Shown: piece after piece, positions 1 to 11,319 of the stretch
Numbering within the stretch: the stretch's first letter is position 1
Layout of the letters: each line of letters begins with the position of its first letter
Program-made: the position numbers and the translations under genes
NCBI GenBank assembly: GCA_918807975.1
Contig: OU964932.1
Coordinates: forward strand, 10,974,001 to 11,038,000
Origin: Aplidium turbinatum
Taxonomy: Eukaryota; Chordata; Ascidiacea; Aplousobranchia; Polyclinidae
Length of the DNA stretch: 64,000 bases
Reading direction: 5' to 3'
The notes under the pieces: generated by a model
The model's input: the letters and a program-made list of their open reading frames with translations, nothing else
Database searches by the model: none
What the model was told of the DNA's origin: nothing

Positions 1-1307
1 TATCCGCCCAACTCACCAAAGAAGGTAGCATTGTTTTGAACTGCAGTACTAACCTTCTATGTAATTTGGTGCCCATTCCACAGTGATAGTTGAAAATAAT
101 GCAGTAACTTTCTCTCGGCAATGAGAGATAATAACAATTTAGCGTAATACATTTTTTCAATGTAAAGGAGGAATCTCGCGGGCCGTAAGTTGTGCAGGCC
201 TAGGTGCTACTCAACATGGCGATTACCAGGCATTGCATGGTAAAACGTCTCATAAGTGAAGTTTTGAACAATAAAACAGTTAGAAACTACTCTCTAAACC
301 GAAACAGTGGTTTTCAGCCCGTGTTTCGCAGAAAACCAAAATCCGTTTTACAATAAAATCTTGACTTTCAAGTGACCGATTAGAATACCAAGGAAATTCG
401 CTGTGTACAACCTTACAGGTAGCAAAGTCTATCGTTTTGCTACAACATATCACAGGTCTACAAAAAAATGTTTTGTTTAGACTTAAGAACTGATACAGAG
501 TAATTTCGGGCTGCTGAATCGGAATATTAGCTAGGATTTTTGATATTTATACGTTGATTGCTTCGCGACATAAAAATGGTTGAAAAACACTGTTCTACAA
601 TATGGTATTACAGCGTAATACAATGTTTGTTACAACGTATAAATACATGCTGTTGAATAGCACTACGGAGTTTAACAATCTACAAGTACAAATTCCAAGG
701 TCCACAGAGCCCAACGTGACTGGCTACTATGGAGCAGAATATATCTACTTCTAAATTGTACAGCCGTTTTTCTATGAATATACAAAAGTATATGACATTG
801 TCATCTTTGTTAATTCTTAAAAATACTCATATTTTAATCACACCACAGGTCGCATGAGACCCGACATCAGACCGAGTGCACTTGTCATTAGCTTAACCAC
901 GTCTGCAGTGTTTCTCGGTGTACTAAGCTCTTGAAAGTTGTTTTTTTTTACTTCAATTCAACGTCTGCGGACGTATAAAAAGTAAATCAAAGTGAAAAGA
1001 ATTGATGTGATTACCTGATAGTTGTTTATAATTATGGAAACACCCAAAAAGCAAACAGTATCGCTCCTACCTTGTTGAGGAAAATGCTCAAAAATTGATC
1101 TTGGAGTCTGTTTCCGTGTTTCCGGCCTGCAAGGAACAAGAAGCGGACAAGAACAAAGATTACGTATCTGTCTATGATTAGTCGTGGAAAGCCTAACTTA
1201 AAACATTAAAAAAATAAAATTTACGGAAAAAATCTTATTAATTTTACAATGTATTTCCAGACCAGAAGGCATTACTGTAAACTAAAGAAATTAAAGAAAA
1301 TTACTAC
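1..1307. other. Non-coding DNA, probably ERO1 intron or gene interior
   Basis: No convincing coding segment on either strand. By position it lies downstream of the last ERO1 exon seen (minus strand), so it is probably intron. A minus-strand stretch at about 12-40 is flanked by a plausible acceptor (ctgcag) and donor (gtgagt) and could be the next small ERO1 exon, but its translation does not match the family well enough to call. Confidence 0.4.
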
Positions 1308-1320
1308 ATTTACTAAAGTA

Positions 1321-2069
1321 ATGTTATTTACCATAGCAACAACAAAAAACTAACCACTACCATACACAAAAAACCAACACATACAGACAGATACCTGCAG
1401 TTCAACTCACATCACCCCAAGCATCAAAAACTCACAGTGGCCAAAACATTGTACAACAGACTGGACACTCACATAACGGATGATTCTGAACGTTCACACC
1501 ACAAGAAAAACATTCACAATACTTTAATGCTCAACGGATTTCCACGAAAACTTGCTTGCATACAGCGACCCAAACCGAAACCTTCGCTTCCTCCTTATAA
1601 ATCTTTTACTTGTCTTCCTTACATAAGGGGGGTAACCGACAAAATTCAGCGTATCCTTTATGGCATAGGAATCAAAGTTGCGATGAAACCCTATCTGACA
1701 ATAGGTAAATACCTTCCCTCGGCTAAAGACCCCATGAAAGAAGGTGAAGTTTCTGGATTGATCTACCAAGTTCCGTGTCATGACTGTGATTTAATCTACA
1801 TTGGACAGACAAAACGTGACCTTAAATCTAGAATCAACGAGCACCAAAGAGCTATTAAATTTCAACGTCCGGAGCATTCCGCTCTTTGCAAACATTCTAT
1901 AAATTCAGACCATAAAATTACTTGGACCAACGCTACCATTCTTAAAACTGAAAAGGATTACACAAAAAGATTATTTACAGAAAAGTGGTACATAAACCAG
2001 AAAGCACAACATGCTCTCAACCAGAAAGATGGTCAGAATTTTCCCTCTGTGTACAAAAAATTACTTTAA
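1321..2069 (+). pseudogene. Penelope-like RT C-terminus plus GIY-YIG endonuclease (fragment)
   Basis: The open frame enters at the element's left edge and stops at 2069. Residues near the start match the conserved tail of Penelope-type RTs (KPTHTDRYLQF...HHP). The C-terminal ~90 residues are a GIY-YIG domain: LIYIGQTKRDLKSRINEH supplies the GxT and catalytic Arg region, and EHSALCKHS and KRLFTEKWYI follow. The nuclease would nick target DNA to prime reverse transcription. The RT palm with its YADD-type motif is absent because of 5' truncation, so this is a remnant, though the nuclease part is uninterrupted. Confidence 0.85.
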
Positions 2070-2374
2070 CTTTAACTTCACCTTTTCCATTCTCAGTGCG
2101 TCTTCTCTATCATTGTTATTGCCAATTCCCTTGGTTTCTGTCTTGTCTGATGACTTTTCAATGTTTCTTGACGGTGGCCCAATAGATAGATAAATTTACG
2201 CTGTTGGAAAGCAGCCTACTGGTTTTAGGCATTCACTGCATTCAGTTTAACCTCTAGGTGTCTTGTTGCGTGTTTTAATTCTGATTCTTGCTGCTTACTT
2301 TATTCATTTTATCAGTACGTTTTTGTGTTGTGCCATCGTTGCTGAACAGGTTGTGTTAACCTGTTTTAGCCACC

Positions 2375-2405
2375 TTGATAAAGTCAGTCGTGCTGACTGA
2401 CGAAA
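2375..2405 (+). ncRNA. Hammerhead-like motif of the Penelope-like element
   Basis: TTGATAA, one base, a perfect 7-bp hairpin (gtcagtc / gactgac, loop gtgct) and then GAAA. This is the layout of a hammerhead core (CUGANGA-stem II-GAAA) with the CUGANGA box degraded to UUGAUAA. Hammerhead motifs are known from Penelope-like elements. Self-cleavage by this copy is doubtful because core bases differ. Confidence 0.45.
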
Positions 2406-2675
2406 CGTCGGAAATACAAAAGCTAGTTATCATCTTTAACATCAGGAGGTAACCTAGTAAATAGTCACCAGAAGAACGCAAATTACTTTTATTATTTACT
2501 AAAGTATTAGTTACGAAAAATAATTACCGCGTATTACTAAAGCATGACCGTGGTGGATGTTACAATAAAGCTGTGATGCCTTCGAAATTGAAATACAAGG
2601 TAAAAGCCGGAAGATTTTTAATCACTGTTGTGTGTTTTTGTGTCATCCAGTTTATTGGCCAGGGAAGCTACTCAC

Positions 2676-5600
2676 ATGAAACAATTCTCTTCGTAGATTG
2701 CTTTCCATATGCGCCAAGCCATTGGTCCTTTGTAACCAGTGAACCTTTCGGGGTTGGTCACCAGGTCAACATAGCGGGAGTGTGCAGAAATTTCATCTTA
2801 AACAAAAATCGTACAAACTCAAATATTACTTACAGCAAAGTGACATAGGCCTACTACACACGCTCGTACATGTATTATAAATACGGTACCAGCCAATAGA
2901 AATAAGTAATGACGAAATATTGGTTCAAAGTCTAAATACTGATTCCTAAATACTAATATACTGACTCCAACACCATTTGTTACAGCACATGACTAGGGAG
3001 CTGTGTTCCGAAAGCTAGTGCAAACCACTATTTCCACATCGAACATGCAGAATCAGGCTAAAACAGGTTGCTTGTAATCTACATTTGTGAAGTAAAGTCT
3101 AAATAGATCCAAGCTAAAATGCTATATAACATTAGTTCTTTCAATTGCCCACAGCTCAATTAATTAAAGACCTTCATTCAATCTACAAATATATTACTGT
3201 GAGTGTGCGTTTACACAGCAAAAATGTGAACATTCTAAAACCACGGAAGTATTAAGGTCATACAGAATACAGAGTTGTTTACCATCTGGATCTTGCCGTT
3301 CACAATTTTAAGATAACTTGTTTTTTAGAAAAATTTTAATATGCATACCGTACGTACATACAAAAGAACACAATCCGAACAAACTTTATCCACAACTCAC
3401 CATCAACATCACAAAATGGGTTGAGAAAGTCATCATGCTTATCCCATGAATCCAATAAATTCATTGTCAAATTGCTGTTAGAAAAAACATCACAATCTTG
3501 ACAACACATTTTAAAACCTTCTGTTGCTTCGAAATCAACCAAAACCTGATAGGCTATACCTAATACCTCGCAAGTAACTAAATGTCAGAAACACATACAA
3601 ATAAAAGCAAAACCAATCACCATCAAACCTTTTCAGCATTTAGCAACACTAGGCTATGTAACAAATTGTAACATACGTAGGGAATCACAAACCTAAGGGT
3701 TCCATTTACATCACCAATCGACTTCCCATTTTTTTGACAGTCTTCCTTCTCGAGTGGAACTGTACCCAAACCATTGCCGTTTCTTAAGCCAACTGGCAAC
3801 TCATCCTGAAAAATGAATAAATACATGAATCAAATCGGTAACAATAGTACATACAGAGATGTACGTATACGCCGCAAATTCTACGCAGTAGACTTTTTGT
3901 TTGCGCTAACGCTTGCGGTCACATTTTTTTGGATAGTTGTTGCTTGAGGCTACGCCGTAAAGTTTTTGTGGTTTTTTAGCGCATAACATCAACGCATACT
4001 TTTTAATGTCTTAGCTGTTGTTTTCATTTTTTTTTTATCAAACTTTTCAAATTTTGAATAAGTTGAACGAATGTTTTCAATGGGCAAAGACATATTAAAA
4101 CCAAAACGCAGCAAAATGTCAGATGAACACTTTCAGATGCTTGTGTTTTTTCGTGGAAATTCAAAATAAAACTTGTTTGTTTCGAGTGGTTTATACCGTG
4201 TGAATGTTTGGCACCTAGCAAACAAAATGAGTTTACGCTAGTGTATGCGCTGACGCCGCCAACTTTTTTTTACAAGTTACGTTGACGCATACGGCGTATG
4301 ATTTTTCGAACGTTTGCGTTTATGCTGACGGGTCAATATTTTTTGTATGCGCATACATCACTGAGTACATATATTCTAAGTGACGATTCAAAAATTTTCA
4401 ATTTGACATACATTGAGAGAATGCAGAGCTGAGTCTTCACAAGACGCTTATGCATCCAGTATCATTACCATATTATAAAGAATAAAACTATTAGATTGAC
4501 AACCATGTATTTCTTTTGCACATTCCACACTATGTTTTTGCTAACACACCTCCGAACATGGTTTGACACCACATGCTTCATTTTCACATGTGCCAATATC
4601 ATCGAAGTACTTGCATTCTTTAAACAAATTCACCTGAAAAGAATCGCAATAATAATGACTGACTGCTGGTTTGGAATCAAACAGTTCATTCATTGAAATT
4701 TTATTGGCAACAAAAATTGTTCTCGGTGCAACTTGAACCAAATATGGTAGAGTATCACAGATCACTATATTATAAAAAGCAAAGTCTGCTCCAACCAATC
4801 TCCCTCAAGGGGACTCATTAACTGATATAAATTTACATAAAGTTATTAGCTAGTCAATCTGAAGGCTACTTCTGTTCAAAAATAAATATGACAACTGTGC
4901 AGAATCTCCAATAAAACTAGAACCAGACAAATCTCAATTGAAATATTGTTGTCTCTCTGGGACTAGTCAACTTTAACAAAATAAACATGTGTATTATAAA
5001 TATATATACGTTATGTATGACAACATAAAAAGAATTTATAAAGTAAAAGGCATTACAGCCGCCTATTATACCAACAGCTACCTTGTAGTATCGAAAAAAA
5101 TCTCGGTTGATTAGCTTTTGTATAAGTGGATAAATTTCTTCATTATTAAACTTTTCCAAAGTTTCAATGTCGCAAAAACAGTCATCAATCTGTCCAGTGA
5201 GCTAAAATATAACAAAAGATATATAAGTGAAACAATTGTATAAAGTATTACTTCCAACTTTAATGTTTGTTGTAATGTAACAAGAATCAAATTCAGATAT
5301 ACTTTTACTGTAGCCTACAATTGAACAAATAGAACATATGTACACTGTACAGAAAAATAAAACCCAATTGTGTCTCATAGATTTAAGCAATTAAACAAAT
5401 TTTCATTGATCTGAAAGTATAAATTCACTTAATCTACTAGAAGTGTAATAAAAATATAAAATTCTCTTTGAAATATCATATATATATTATATACCAGTAC
5501 TTTTGTAATTGTTGCAAAAATAGACTAGCATTTAACTTTTGAACCAAGACATTTAACACCATGTGGGCAGAATTGGAACGTAATCAAATTAATAAGATAA

Positions 5601-7027
5601 AAAAGCAGTTGCTATTTTATTATATTAACAGATACGGAAACTATCAAAATAAATACTGGGAGCTGGTATACAAGTCCCCCCTCACCCCCCTTTGGTAACT
5701 CATGACAAAGAGGAATTGACCAAAACATGTGGATTGAAGTGTGTGAACAGTAAAGCAAAGGTAAAGTAGTTTCACCCTATACGTTTGGTGGAGTCCTGTC
5801 TTTGTCATGAGTTACCAGGGGGGGGGGGGACTTGTATACCAGCTCCAAATACTGTATAAAATTGATTAAGAAAATGTTTTACTTAGGCTACGTTTACATG
5901 ATAGGCGAAATGAAAATGACCGAAATGAAATCTCAAAGCGGCGTGAAAAAGGTTTTGTTCACATGCCATATCATTGCGGCTGCTTTTGGTTTCGGGCGAA
6001 AGGAATACAGCCTCTACGCATGAGTGATTTTCACGCCTGTAACTAGGCTACTGAGTACGCTGAAAATAAAGTTGGTTCTCCTACCCAAAAAAACATAGAT
6101 TCTACAATAAAACATGCAATTCCAAAGGGTACATTAACCAGTACTGAAACAGCACAAGTGTTTTCAAAATTCTTTTGGGTCAATAGACTGACATCACAAG
6201 TTCAGAGCAACTTTACTTGTGTTCTTCAAGAATGGTCTAGCTTCATTTTAATTATTTGCTCTTTACTAGTGCACTAGTCCAATTCATGTCTTAAATGATT
6301 ACAGATGACATTGACAATAAGTTTTTGTGCTCAGTCTAAAAAAACAGCCAACATTCTAGACTAGTCCCAATTGAAAACGTAGGCTATATCATCATGACTT
6401 TACAAATATAAAGCTATGCCTATTGCACTGATGTAATGCTCAAGTTCTCCTTTCCTAATACACTTTGCAGCATATCTGGCTGGTTCTAAAGCACAACCAT
6501 TATCACTTCAAAAACAAAACTATATTATTTATTTTATGTTCAAGTTCTTTTAACGTGCTACACTACAAATTACTACACTATCAGTTAACTGACTATAATC
6601 AAACTACTAGGGCTAATCTCATTGCTAGGATCTCATTGCGGCGTGTTTACATAGCCGCAACCAGTTGACATCGGTTTCATTTCTGTCAAAACTACCGATG
6701 TGAAATCCAGACCGCCATGAATCTCACTTCGGTCGCCGCGTGTAAACAGATTACGCGTCCGCCAAATGAACCGAAATGGAAATCTTTCATTTCGGGCGCA
6801 ATGAAACGTCATGTAAACGTAGCCTTAGGCTTAACCTAATTTAGTTACATGACTATTATTATAGCAACATTGATTCTAAATAAGTTATGCTAAGTGGTTT
6901 TAGATTGTTGTGTTATGCAAAATAGCAGTAACACCTTACTTACATGACAAAAGCATTTTTCATTTGCACCGCTGACAGAAGAAAATAGGAATACAATCAC
7001 AAAACATGTCCAAAAACTCTTTAACAT
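2676..7027 (-). CDS. ERO1: ERO1, endoplasmic reticulum thiol oxidase (first six exons)
   Basis: ERO1 is the FAD-dependent ER oxidase that re-oxidises protein disulfide isomerase. Exons on the minus strand: 7027-6944, 5201-5082, 4633-4550, 3805-3710, 3545-3401, 2796-2676. All have GT-AG borders, and the phases (0,0,0,0,1) keep one frame. Exon 1 begins MLKSFWTCF, a hydrophobic signal peptide (about residues 5-20), then EKCFCH. Exon 2 reads [15 protein letters not shown] to FFRYYK. Exon 3 holds the shuttle disulfide CENEAC followed by GVKPC. Exon 5 ends with the KHDD..NPFCD block, and exon 6 has [16 protein letters not shown] and [10 protein letters not shown]. The FAD-binding C-terminal half, including the second CxxC, lies beyond the window or in undetected exons. 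The exon 4 donor (gat|gtaaat) was chosen because it keeps phase 0. Introns hold several hAT and other elements. Confidence 0.93.
3854..4363. mobile_element. Non-autonomous hAT element in ERO1 intron 3
   Basis: A perfect 8-bp TSD, agtacata (3846-3853 and 4364-4371), encloses 510 bp whose ends are imperfect inverted repeats: cagagatgtacgtatacgc at left and the complement of cagtgatgtatgcgcatac at right. The interior repeats variants of acgca/tgcgt in both orientations and has no coding potential. Confidence 0.85.
5659..5846. mobile_element. Small hAT-like MITE in ERO1 intron 1
   Basis: A 188-bp element with 20+ bp terminal inverted repeats (ggagctggtatacaagtccc) and a perfect 8-bp TSD, aaatactg (5651-5658 and 5847-5854). 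The TIRs extend inward through the ctttgtcatgagttacc block, so the whole element can fold into a hairpin. A distant relative is at 58895-59209. Confidence 0.82.
5886..6824. mobile_element. Non-autonomous PIF/Harbinger-like element
   Basis: 939 bp with TIRs starting ggctacgtttacatga, flanked by TTA at 5883-5885 and 6825-6827. A 3-bp TWA target and GG-starting TIRs suit PIF/Harbinger. Both ends carry further copies of the cgaaatgaaa/tttcatttcg motif, a typical subterminal arrangement. No transposase remains. It sits in ERO1 intron 1. Confidence 0.7.
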
Positions 7028-7857
7028 TCTATACAATCTATATAAGCTAAGCTAACCACTGCTATTTTATATCTAAAACAAATAAGAAGCTACCATAAGT
7101 TATGACATTCATGAAAATATTTAATACAGTATGGTATTAACATAAGCTAATGCCCAGTTAAAACAAGAAACAATATTAGGAAAAGTTAAGTTGTATAATA
7201 TATGGTAGCTGATTAAGTTGCATCACAGCAACAACAATTTGGAACAGGTTAGACTACACGGACTAGCTTTAAACTTCTGTTAATGACTTGTTTTGTTAAA
7301 ATAAGCAGGCCTAAAGTATTTGTTAAGTTAAATCAAGATTTCAGCAATAATTAAACCCATAAAGCAATGCACCAAAACAACTGCAATAAACAGTGGGATT
7401 AGTTCAGTTTATTGTGGTCACAAATGATCAACTAGCAAACTGTCTCTTTGGCAAGCTGAAATTGAAAAATGAAACCATCATTGCGTACATCTATATGGTA
7501 CCGTAGCATACAAGGACCAACAAATCCCTTATTATCGGTAACACTTTAACTTTAATCTTTCGGATTACACAAACCTCTAGTCATGCTCCTACATACCGGT
7601 ATTAGTTATACTGTAACCTAGTTTTTAAAAACTTTATAATATCACTTTCAGGGCATTATAATATCCTAGATTTGCATTAGACCAAACCTACTTGTAGGCC
7701 AATTAGGAGTGATAGCTGGCCTAAATATTAAATGATTGAATCTTTATCCTCCAACTGGAAAAGTTTCTTTGAGAGCTTAATCCAGGCAGTTTTGCATACT
7801 TGTAGTAGCTTTGAACCACCGACACAGGCCTAGTCACCGAGATTGACAAAGTGAAGT
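7028..7857. other. Presumed ERO1 5' flank, no feature seen
   Basis: AT-rich non-coding sequence immediately upstream of the ERO1 start codon. It should contain the promoter and 5' UTR, but I see no distinctive element. Confidence 0.3.
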
Positions 7858-7921
7858 TTCCGATAGTCAAGTGTTGTTGCCGATGGTCAAGTGTTGTTGC
7901 CGATGGTCAAGTGTTGTTGCC
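7858..7921. repeat. 20-bp tandem repeat, about three copies
   Basis: The unit cgatggtcaagtgttgttgc is repeated head to tail about three times, the first copy carrying one substitution (gatagtc). No coding or structural role is evident. Confidence 0.9.
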
Positions 7922-8452
7922 AAAGAATTATTCCATCCATTAGATACTGCTGAATGGAGAGCAGTGCTTAACGTACGTCAATAGCACACTTTGAGAGTCG
8001 AACCAACACCACTTGATCTTGAAACTTTTTCATTTACAAAGTCACACATTGCAGTAGGTATCGTAACCAACGAAGCCATCGGACCAGACCTGAGCTATCT
8101 GAAACAATTGCCTTTGTTTATTATTATCCTCAAATTACATTACAACTGCCCAACACATTTACTCAGCGAAACAAAAATAAAATCAGCTAATAAAATCGAC
8201 AGACTAGGCTCTGAGTCTGAGAGTATGCTGATCCCTGATGCTGAGCTTCACAGGATTTCTGAAACTCAAGTCAAAACAAACCAAATGCAGGTGATTTTCA
8301 CGCTTGGCTGGTTATTATGAGATGACTCTTCAATCCGCATTGTTTTTGCATGAAATCAAGCATGACAATCATGGAATTAAGGACTGTGATTAAGGTTCAG
8401 TTCCATTTGTTTTCATTTCTGACTATCAAACGAAAAACAATACTCTATAGCA
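7922..8452. other. Non-coding stretch
   Basis: A 109-codon open frame at 7991-8320 starts with a non-ATG codon and resembles nothing I recognise. I see no splice context, repeat boundary or RNA gene here. Confidence 0.3.
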
Positions 8453-8520
8453 GTGGTTCTTAACCTTTTTTTCCCCAGCGCCCCTTTTCAGAGATTTCCA
8501 TAGTCTGGCGCCCACTATAA
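8453..8520 (+). mobile_element. hAT terminus fragment
   Basis: Begins cagtggttcttaacctt and runs into ccccagcgcccc..tggcgccc, the stereotyped end of many hAT (Charlie-type) non-autonomous elements. No matching right end or TSD was found, so it is an orphan terminus. Confidence 0.5.
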
Positions 8521-8639
8521 TATAAGGGCTGTAGCCTACTAATGACATTTTCTTCCAAGACTGTAAGGCTAGCCTACAGCCAGTAGTAATTAGTTATTAG
8601 TTAGTAAGAAAAAACTAGTTTAAGCCGATGTTAGTTTTA

Positions 8640-8714
8640 ATACTAAAAAATCAGCACAGATGTGCCTTAAGGCTCTTAACTTAAAAGTCTTAAGGCACAT
8701 CTCTGCTGATTTTT
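8640..8714. repeat. Imperfect palindrome
   Basis: Arms of about 30 bp (ctaaaaaatcagcacagatg.. against ..catctctgctgatttttt) around a ~15-bp centre containing ttaagg/ccttaa. Part of the transposon debris that follows the hAT terminus at 8453. Confidence 0.75.
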
Positions 8715-8943
8715 TAGTAGTTAGTAAGAGTTACACTAATAACCATTATTGAATGACTATTATTATGACCAGTCCTTATGGTTTGCTTGCACTGCCTGCC
8801 CGCTGTCCCTGCCAAAAGCTGACCACAAAATGCCATTTACTTACTACAAGGAAAGGGAAACAATGCCTATTATCAACAACAAAGGCCATGCACAACACCA
8901 TCCGACGTCCACGCTTGTCGGATGGTGTTGGTTAGCAGTGGTT

Positions 8944-8976
8944 CTAACCCTAACCCTAACCCTAACCCTAACCCTA
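8944..8976. repeat. Interstitial telomere-type repeat, (CCCTAA)5
   Basis: Five and a half perfect copies of ccctaa, the complement of the TTAGGG metazoan telomere unit. They follow directly on cagtggtt, which matches the first bases of a hAT terminus, so the run lies inside or beside an element rather than at a chromosome end. Confidence 0.9.
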
Positions 8977-9264
8977 TATCTCTTCGCTGCTTCCTGTTGT
9001 GTTGCATTTATGATCGAAGTGAAGGCTGCGTATGTTATATGTTGTCGCAGTGGGAGCTAAAAAACGTGGTTAGGCTAGCCTATTACTGAACTCCACGTCA
9101 ACTTTACTGGGTTGCTTGTATGAAACTGGGTAGGCTAAACAAACAAATTATTGAAATCCTTTTGTGGTCGGAAAAAAATTAAAACCTAGCTTTGATTTCA
9201 AACCTGAAAGTAGGCTAATTACCAAAATTCTACGGAAATCCATTTTTTATTTGATGAGTTTGGA

Positions 9265-10116
9265 CAGTGTTGTACGGGTCAATGAAATAAATTGACGGCG
9301 TCAGCACTAATTTCTAGCGCTATTTTAGCCAGGGTCTCACAAAACGGAAGTATTGCAACCAAGTTTAGGCGAACATTGGCTATAAATAAAGAGCAGGTTT
9401 TATGTCTTGAGACGGTAGTGTAATTAGTTGCTTAGCTTATTAGTTATTTACTTGTAGAAACACAAGCATTTCAAAACGTTTGTCTGACAATCTGCTGCGT
9501 TAGGGATGCATGATGTCCTTTCCAAGTGAAAACATGCGTTCCACAGTAGCGCTGAATGGTATTGGTGTGTTGTATTTCAAGAACAAGTCTTGAAAACGTT
9601 TACTCGGAAAGGGACCACTGTTCCAAGCGTGCTGTGATGTTTAGCATATATAAATCTTTTAACGAGGTCCACGTCCACTGCACCAACATCGCTGTTTTCA
9701 AGGGTATGGAGCTCTTGAAATAATGTAGCCTATATTCAACCTCCGCGATGACATTCATTGATTTTTCTCTTTATCTCTTTGATCCCTCTTTCTCGATACT
9801 GCTCACGAATCACGATATGAGTGATCACCATTTGGCGAACTTCTTCCGCTTGTATTTTCCAGGTAGCCATTCCAACCAACGCGAAAACAGATAATTTGGA
9901 TGAGTCGCGATGGCCAGAATACATCGTGAAGCTCTGATTGTGAAACGAGATTTTCCATGAAAACAAAAAATGACGCATAGCGCTTGACGCTTAAAATCGG
10001 CCAAAGAGTTGACGGCGCTATCACTTCCGTCAACTAAATAATAAATTGACGGCGCTAGCCTCAGCGTCAACAAAAAGTTGACGCAGTCAAATTGACGGCG
10101 TTAACGTACAACACTG
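9265..10116. mobile_element. hAT element with transposase C-terminal remnant
   Basis: 852 bp with TIRs (cagtgttgtacg at left, complement at right) and an 8-bp TSD, agtttgga at 9257-9264 and agtttggg at 10117-10124 (7/8). gacggcg repeats lie just inside both ends. On the minus strand at about 9580-9502 it encodes KYNTPIPFSATVERMFSLG, the hAT C-terminal dimerisation motif, followed by a stop. Other minus-strand pieces (9978-9803) are short and shifted. It is an internally deleted derivative of an autonomous hAT, related to the element at 12306-13356. Confidence 0.85.
9502..9580 (-). pseudogene. hAT transposase dimerisation domain remnant
   Basis: The minus strand reads LKYNTPIPFSATVERMF then SLGKDIMHP and stop. 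The P.S.ATVER.FS block is the hallmark C-terminal motif of hAT transposases. Only the tail survives. A close relative is encoded at 12647-12856. Confidence 0.75.
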
Positions 10117-10883
10117 AGTTTGGGCAAATGCGAAGTGTAGGCTATGCCCATACGTCTTCATCAATAAGTTAACCTGTTGGACTATTGAGCCCAAAAAGCG
10201 GCCAAAACAAGGTAGCCTATATGGTAACAATAAATGTTTGTCAGTAGGCGATTGTATCAAGAATTGACAGCTATAGACACGGTGTTTTGTGGTCTGTAGC
10301 TTTTGCGAGCTTGAAGAGATGTGGGACCAATGAGCAGGGTGGGATCAATGACCATAGACTCGATTTCGCCATCCTGTGGGCGTTTTGTACTTTTATTTGT
10401 TGTTGTGGTCTCGAGATATCTTCCTTGTCAAGTACACGTGTTTTGGTCAATTCAGACTTGCTAGTTTAATTTTAGGAGGCAGAAGTCGTTTTCTGAAGGA
10501 AAAAGTATTTTGTTTCGGGCGCATTCATTTTCGAATAGGAAGAGAACATTTTCAAATATTTTTTTTAGTTTTGGCTATGCACCATGGATTGGGTAATAAA
10601 ATTGCATTGGTTTCATGTTAAAATTCCGACCAGTTTTTTAACCATTGCATGAATGCTAAGATGGAGCAGATGTGGGACATTAGACCCATGCTTGCCATGA
10701 GGGGGTCAAAGGTCCCAAAAAATTATTTTATTTGTTTTTAGCTTGCTTCAATGTGCCTACTTTTACGCTGTGCAAAAATAAATATGTTTGTTTACACAGG
10801 AAGAGTTGAACAATGCTTTGAAGGAAGTATTGGAACATAATCTCAGTGAAAGGCTGCCAAAGAAAACAATATTGATAGAAACA
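10117..10883. other. Non-coding interval
   Basis: Between two hAT elements. Short open frames exist on the plus strand (10287-10621) but without recognisable motifs or splice support. Confidence 0.3.
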
Positions 10884-10891
10884 CTTTGCGC

Positions 10892-11319
10892 CAGTGGCGT
10901 AGCCAAGGGGGGGGTTTTGAGGGTTACAACCCCCCCTTTGGCACGCGTGTGACGTCACGATATTGAGAATGATGCTTTCAGTCTAAAAAAAATTGCTTAA
11001 TTTTAAACAAAATTGCATTAAAAGAGCAAGTTTTGCCAATACTAAACATCTTAGCCAGGAATTAGCAACAAGAAAACATAGAGACTTAGCTTTATTTCCG
11101 AAAAATGCCGAAGAAAACATGATCTTATCCTTTTGCTATGCCACCAGACACCACTATTTTACAGGAATATTCGTAACTACATTTTTGTTGAAAATGCTCT
11201 CAGAATGCACCAAATTCAAAGTAATTTTTCAAAATTTTCTGGGGGAGGCCCCCCAAACCCCCGCCGTTGGGTCGTCAAACCCTCCCCCCCCCCTTTCAAA
11301 ATTCCTGGCTACGCTACTG
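10892..11319 (+). mobile_element. hAT MITE, family A copy 1
   Basis: 428 bp, TIR cagtggcgtagccaagg at left with the complement of ctggctacgctactg at right, TSD ctttgcgc/ctttgtgc (10884-10891 and 11320-11327, 7/8). Internal landmarks are ttagcaacaagaaaacatag and the C-run near the right end. Further copies lie at 11671-14334 (minus) and within 39518-40273. Confidence 0.88.

Larger units (their letters stand above)
1321..2493 (+). mobile_element. Penelope-like element, 5'-truncated
   Basis: Bounded by a 13-bp target-site duplication, atttactaaagta, at 1308-1320 and 2494-2506. The reading frame is open from the first element base to 2069 and covers the end of the reverse transcriptase (KPTHTDRYLQF, then the SHHP motif) followed by a GIY-YIG nuclease domain. 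After the stop comes about 420 bp of 3' region with a hammerhead-like fold. RT and GIY-YIG in one frame with a 3' ribozyme-like motif define Penelope-like elements. The catalytic half of the RT is missing, so this copy is dead on arrival. It sits in an ERO1 intron or just past the exons seen. Confidence 0.88.

Noticed and set aside
12-40. Candidate ERO1 exon 7 on the minus strand
   Set aside because: Acceptor and donor look fair, but the short translation does not match the family block expected after EENCF.
2573-2848. Plus-strand 91-codon open frame
   Set aside because: It is antisense to ERO1 exon 6 (2796-2676), which has clear homology and splice sites on the minus strand.
7991-8320. 109-codon plus-strand frame
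   Set aside because: Non-ATG start, no recognisable motif, no splice support.
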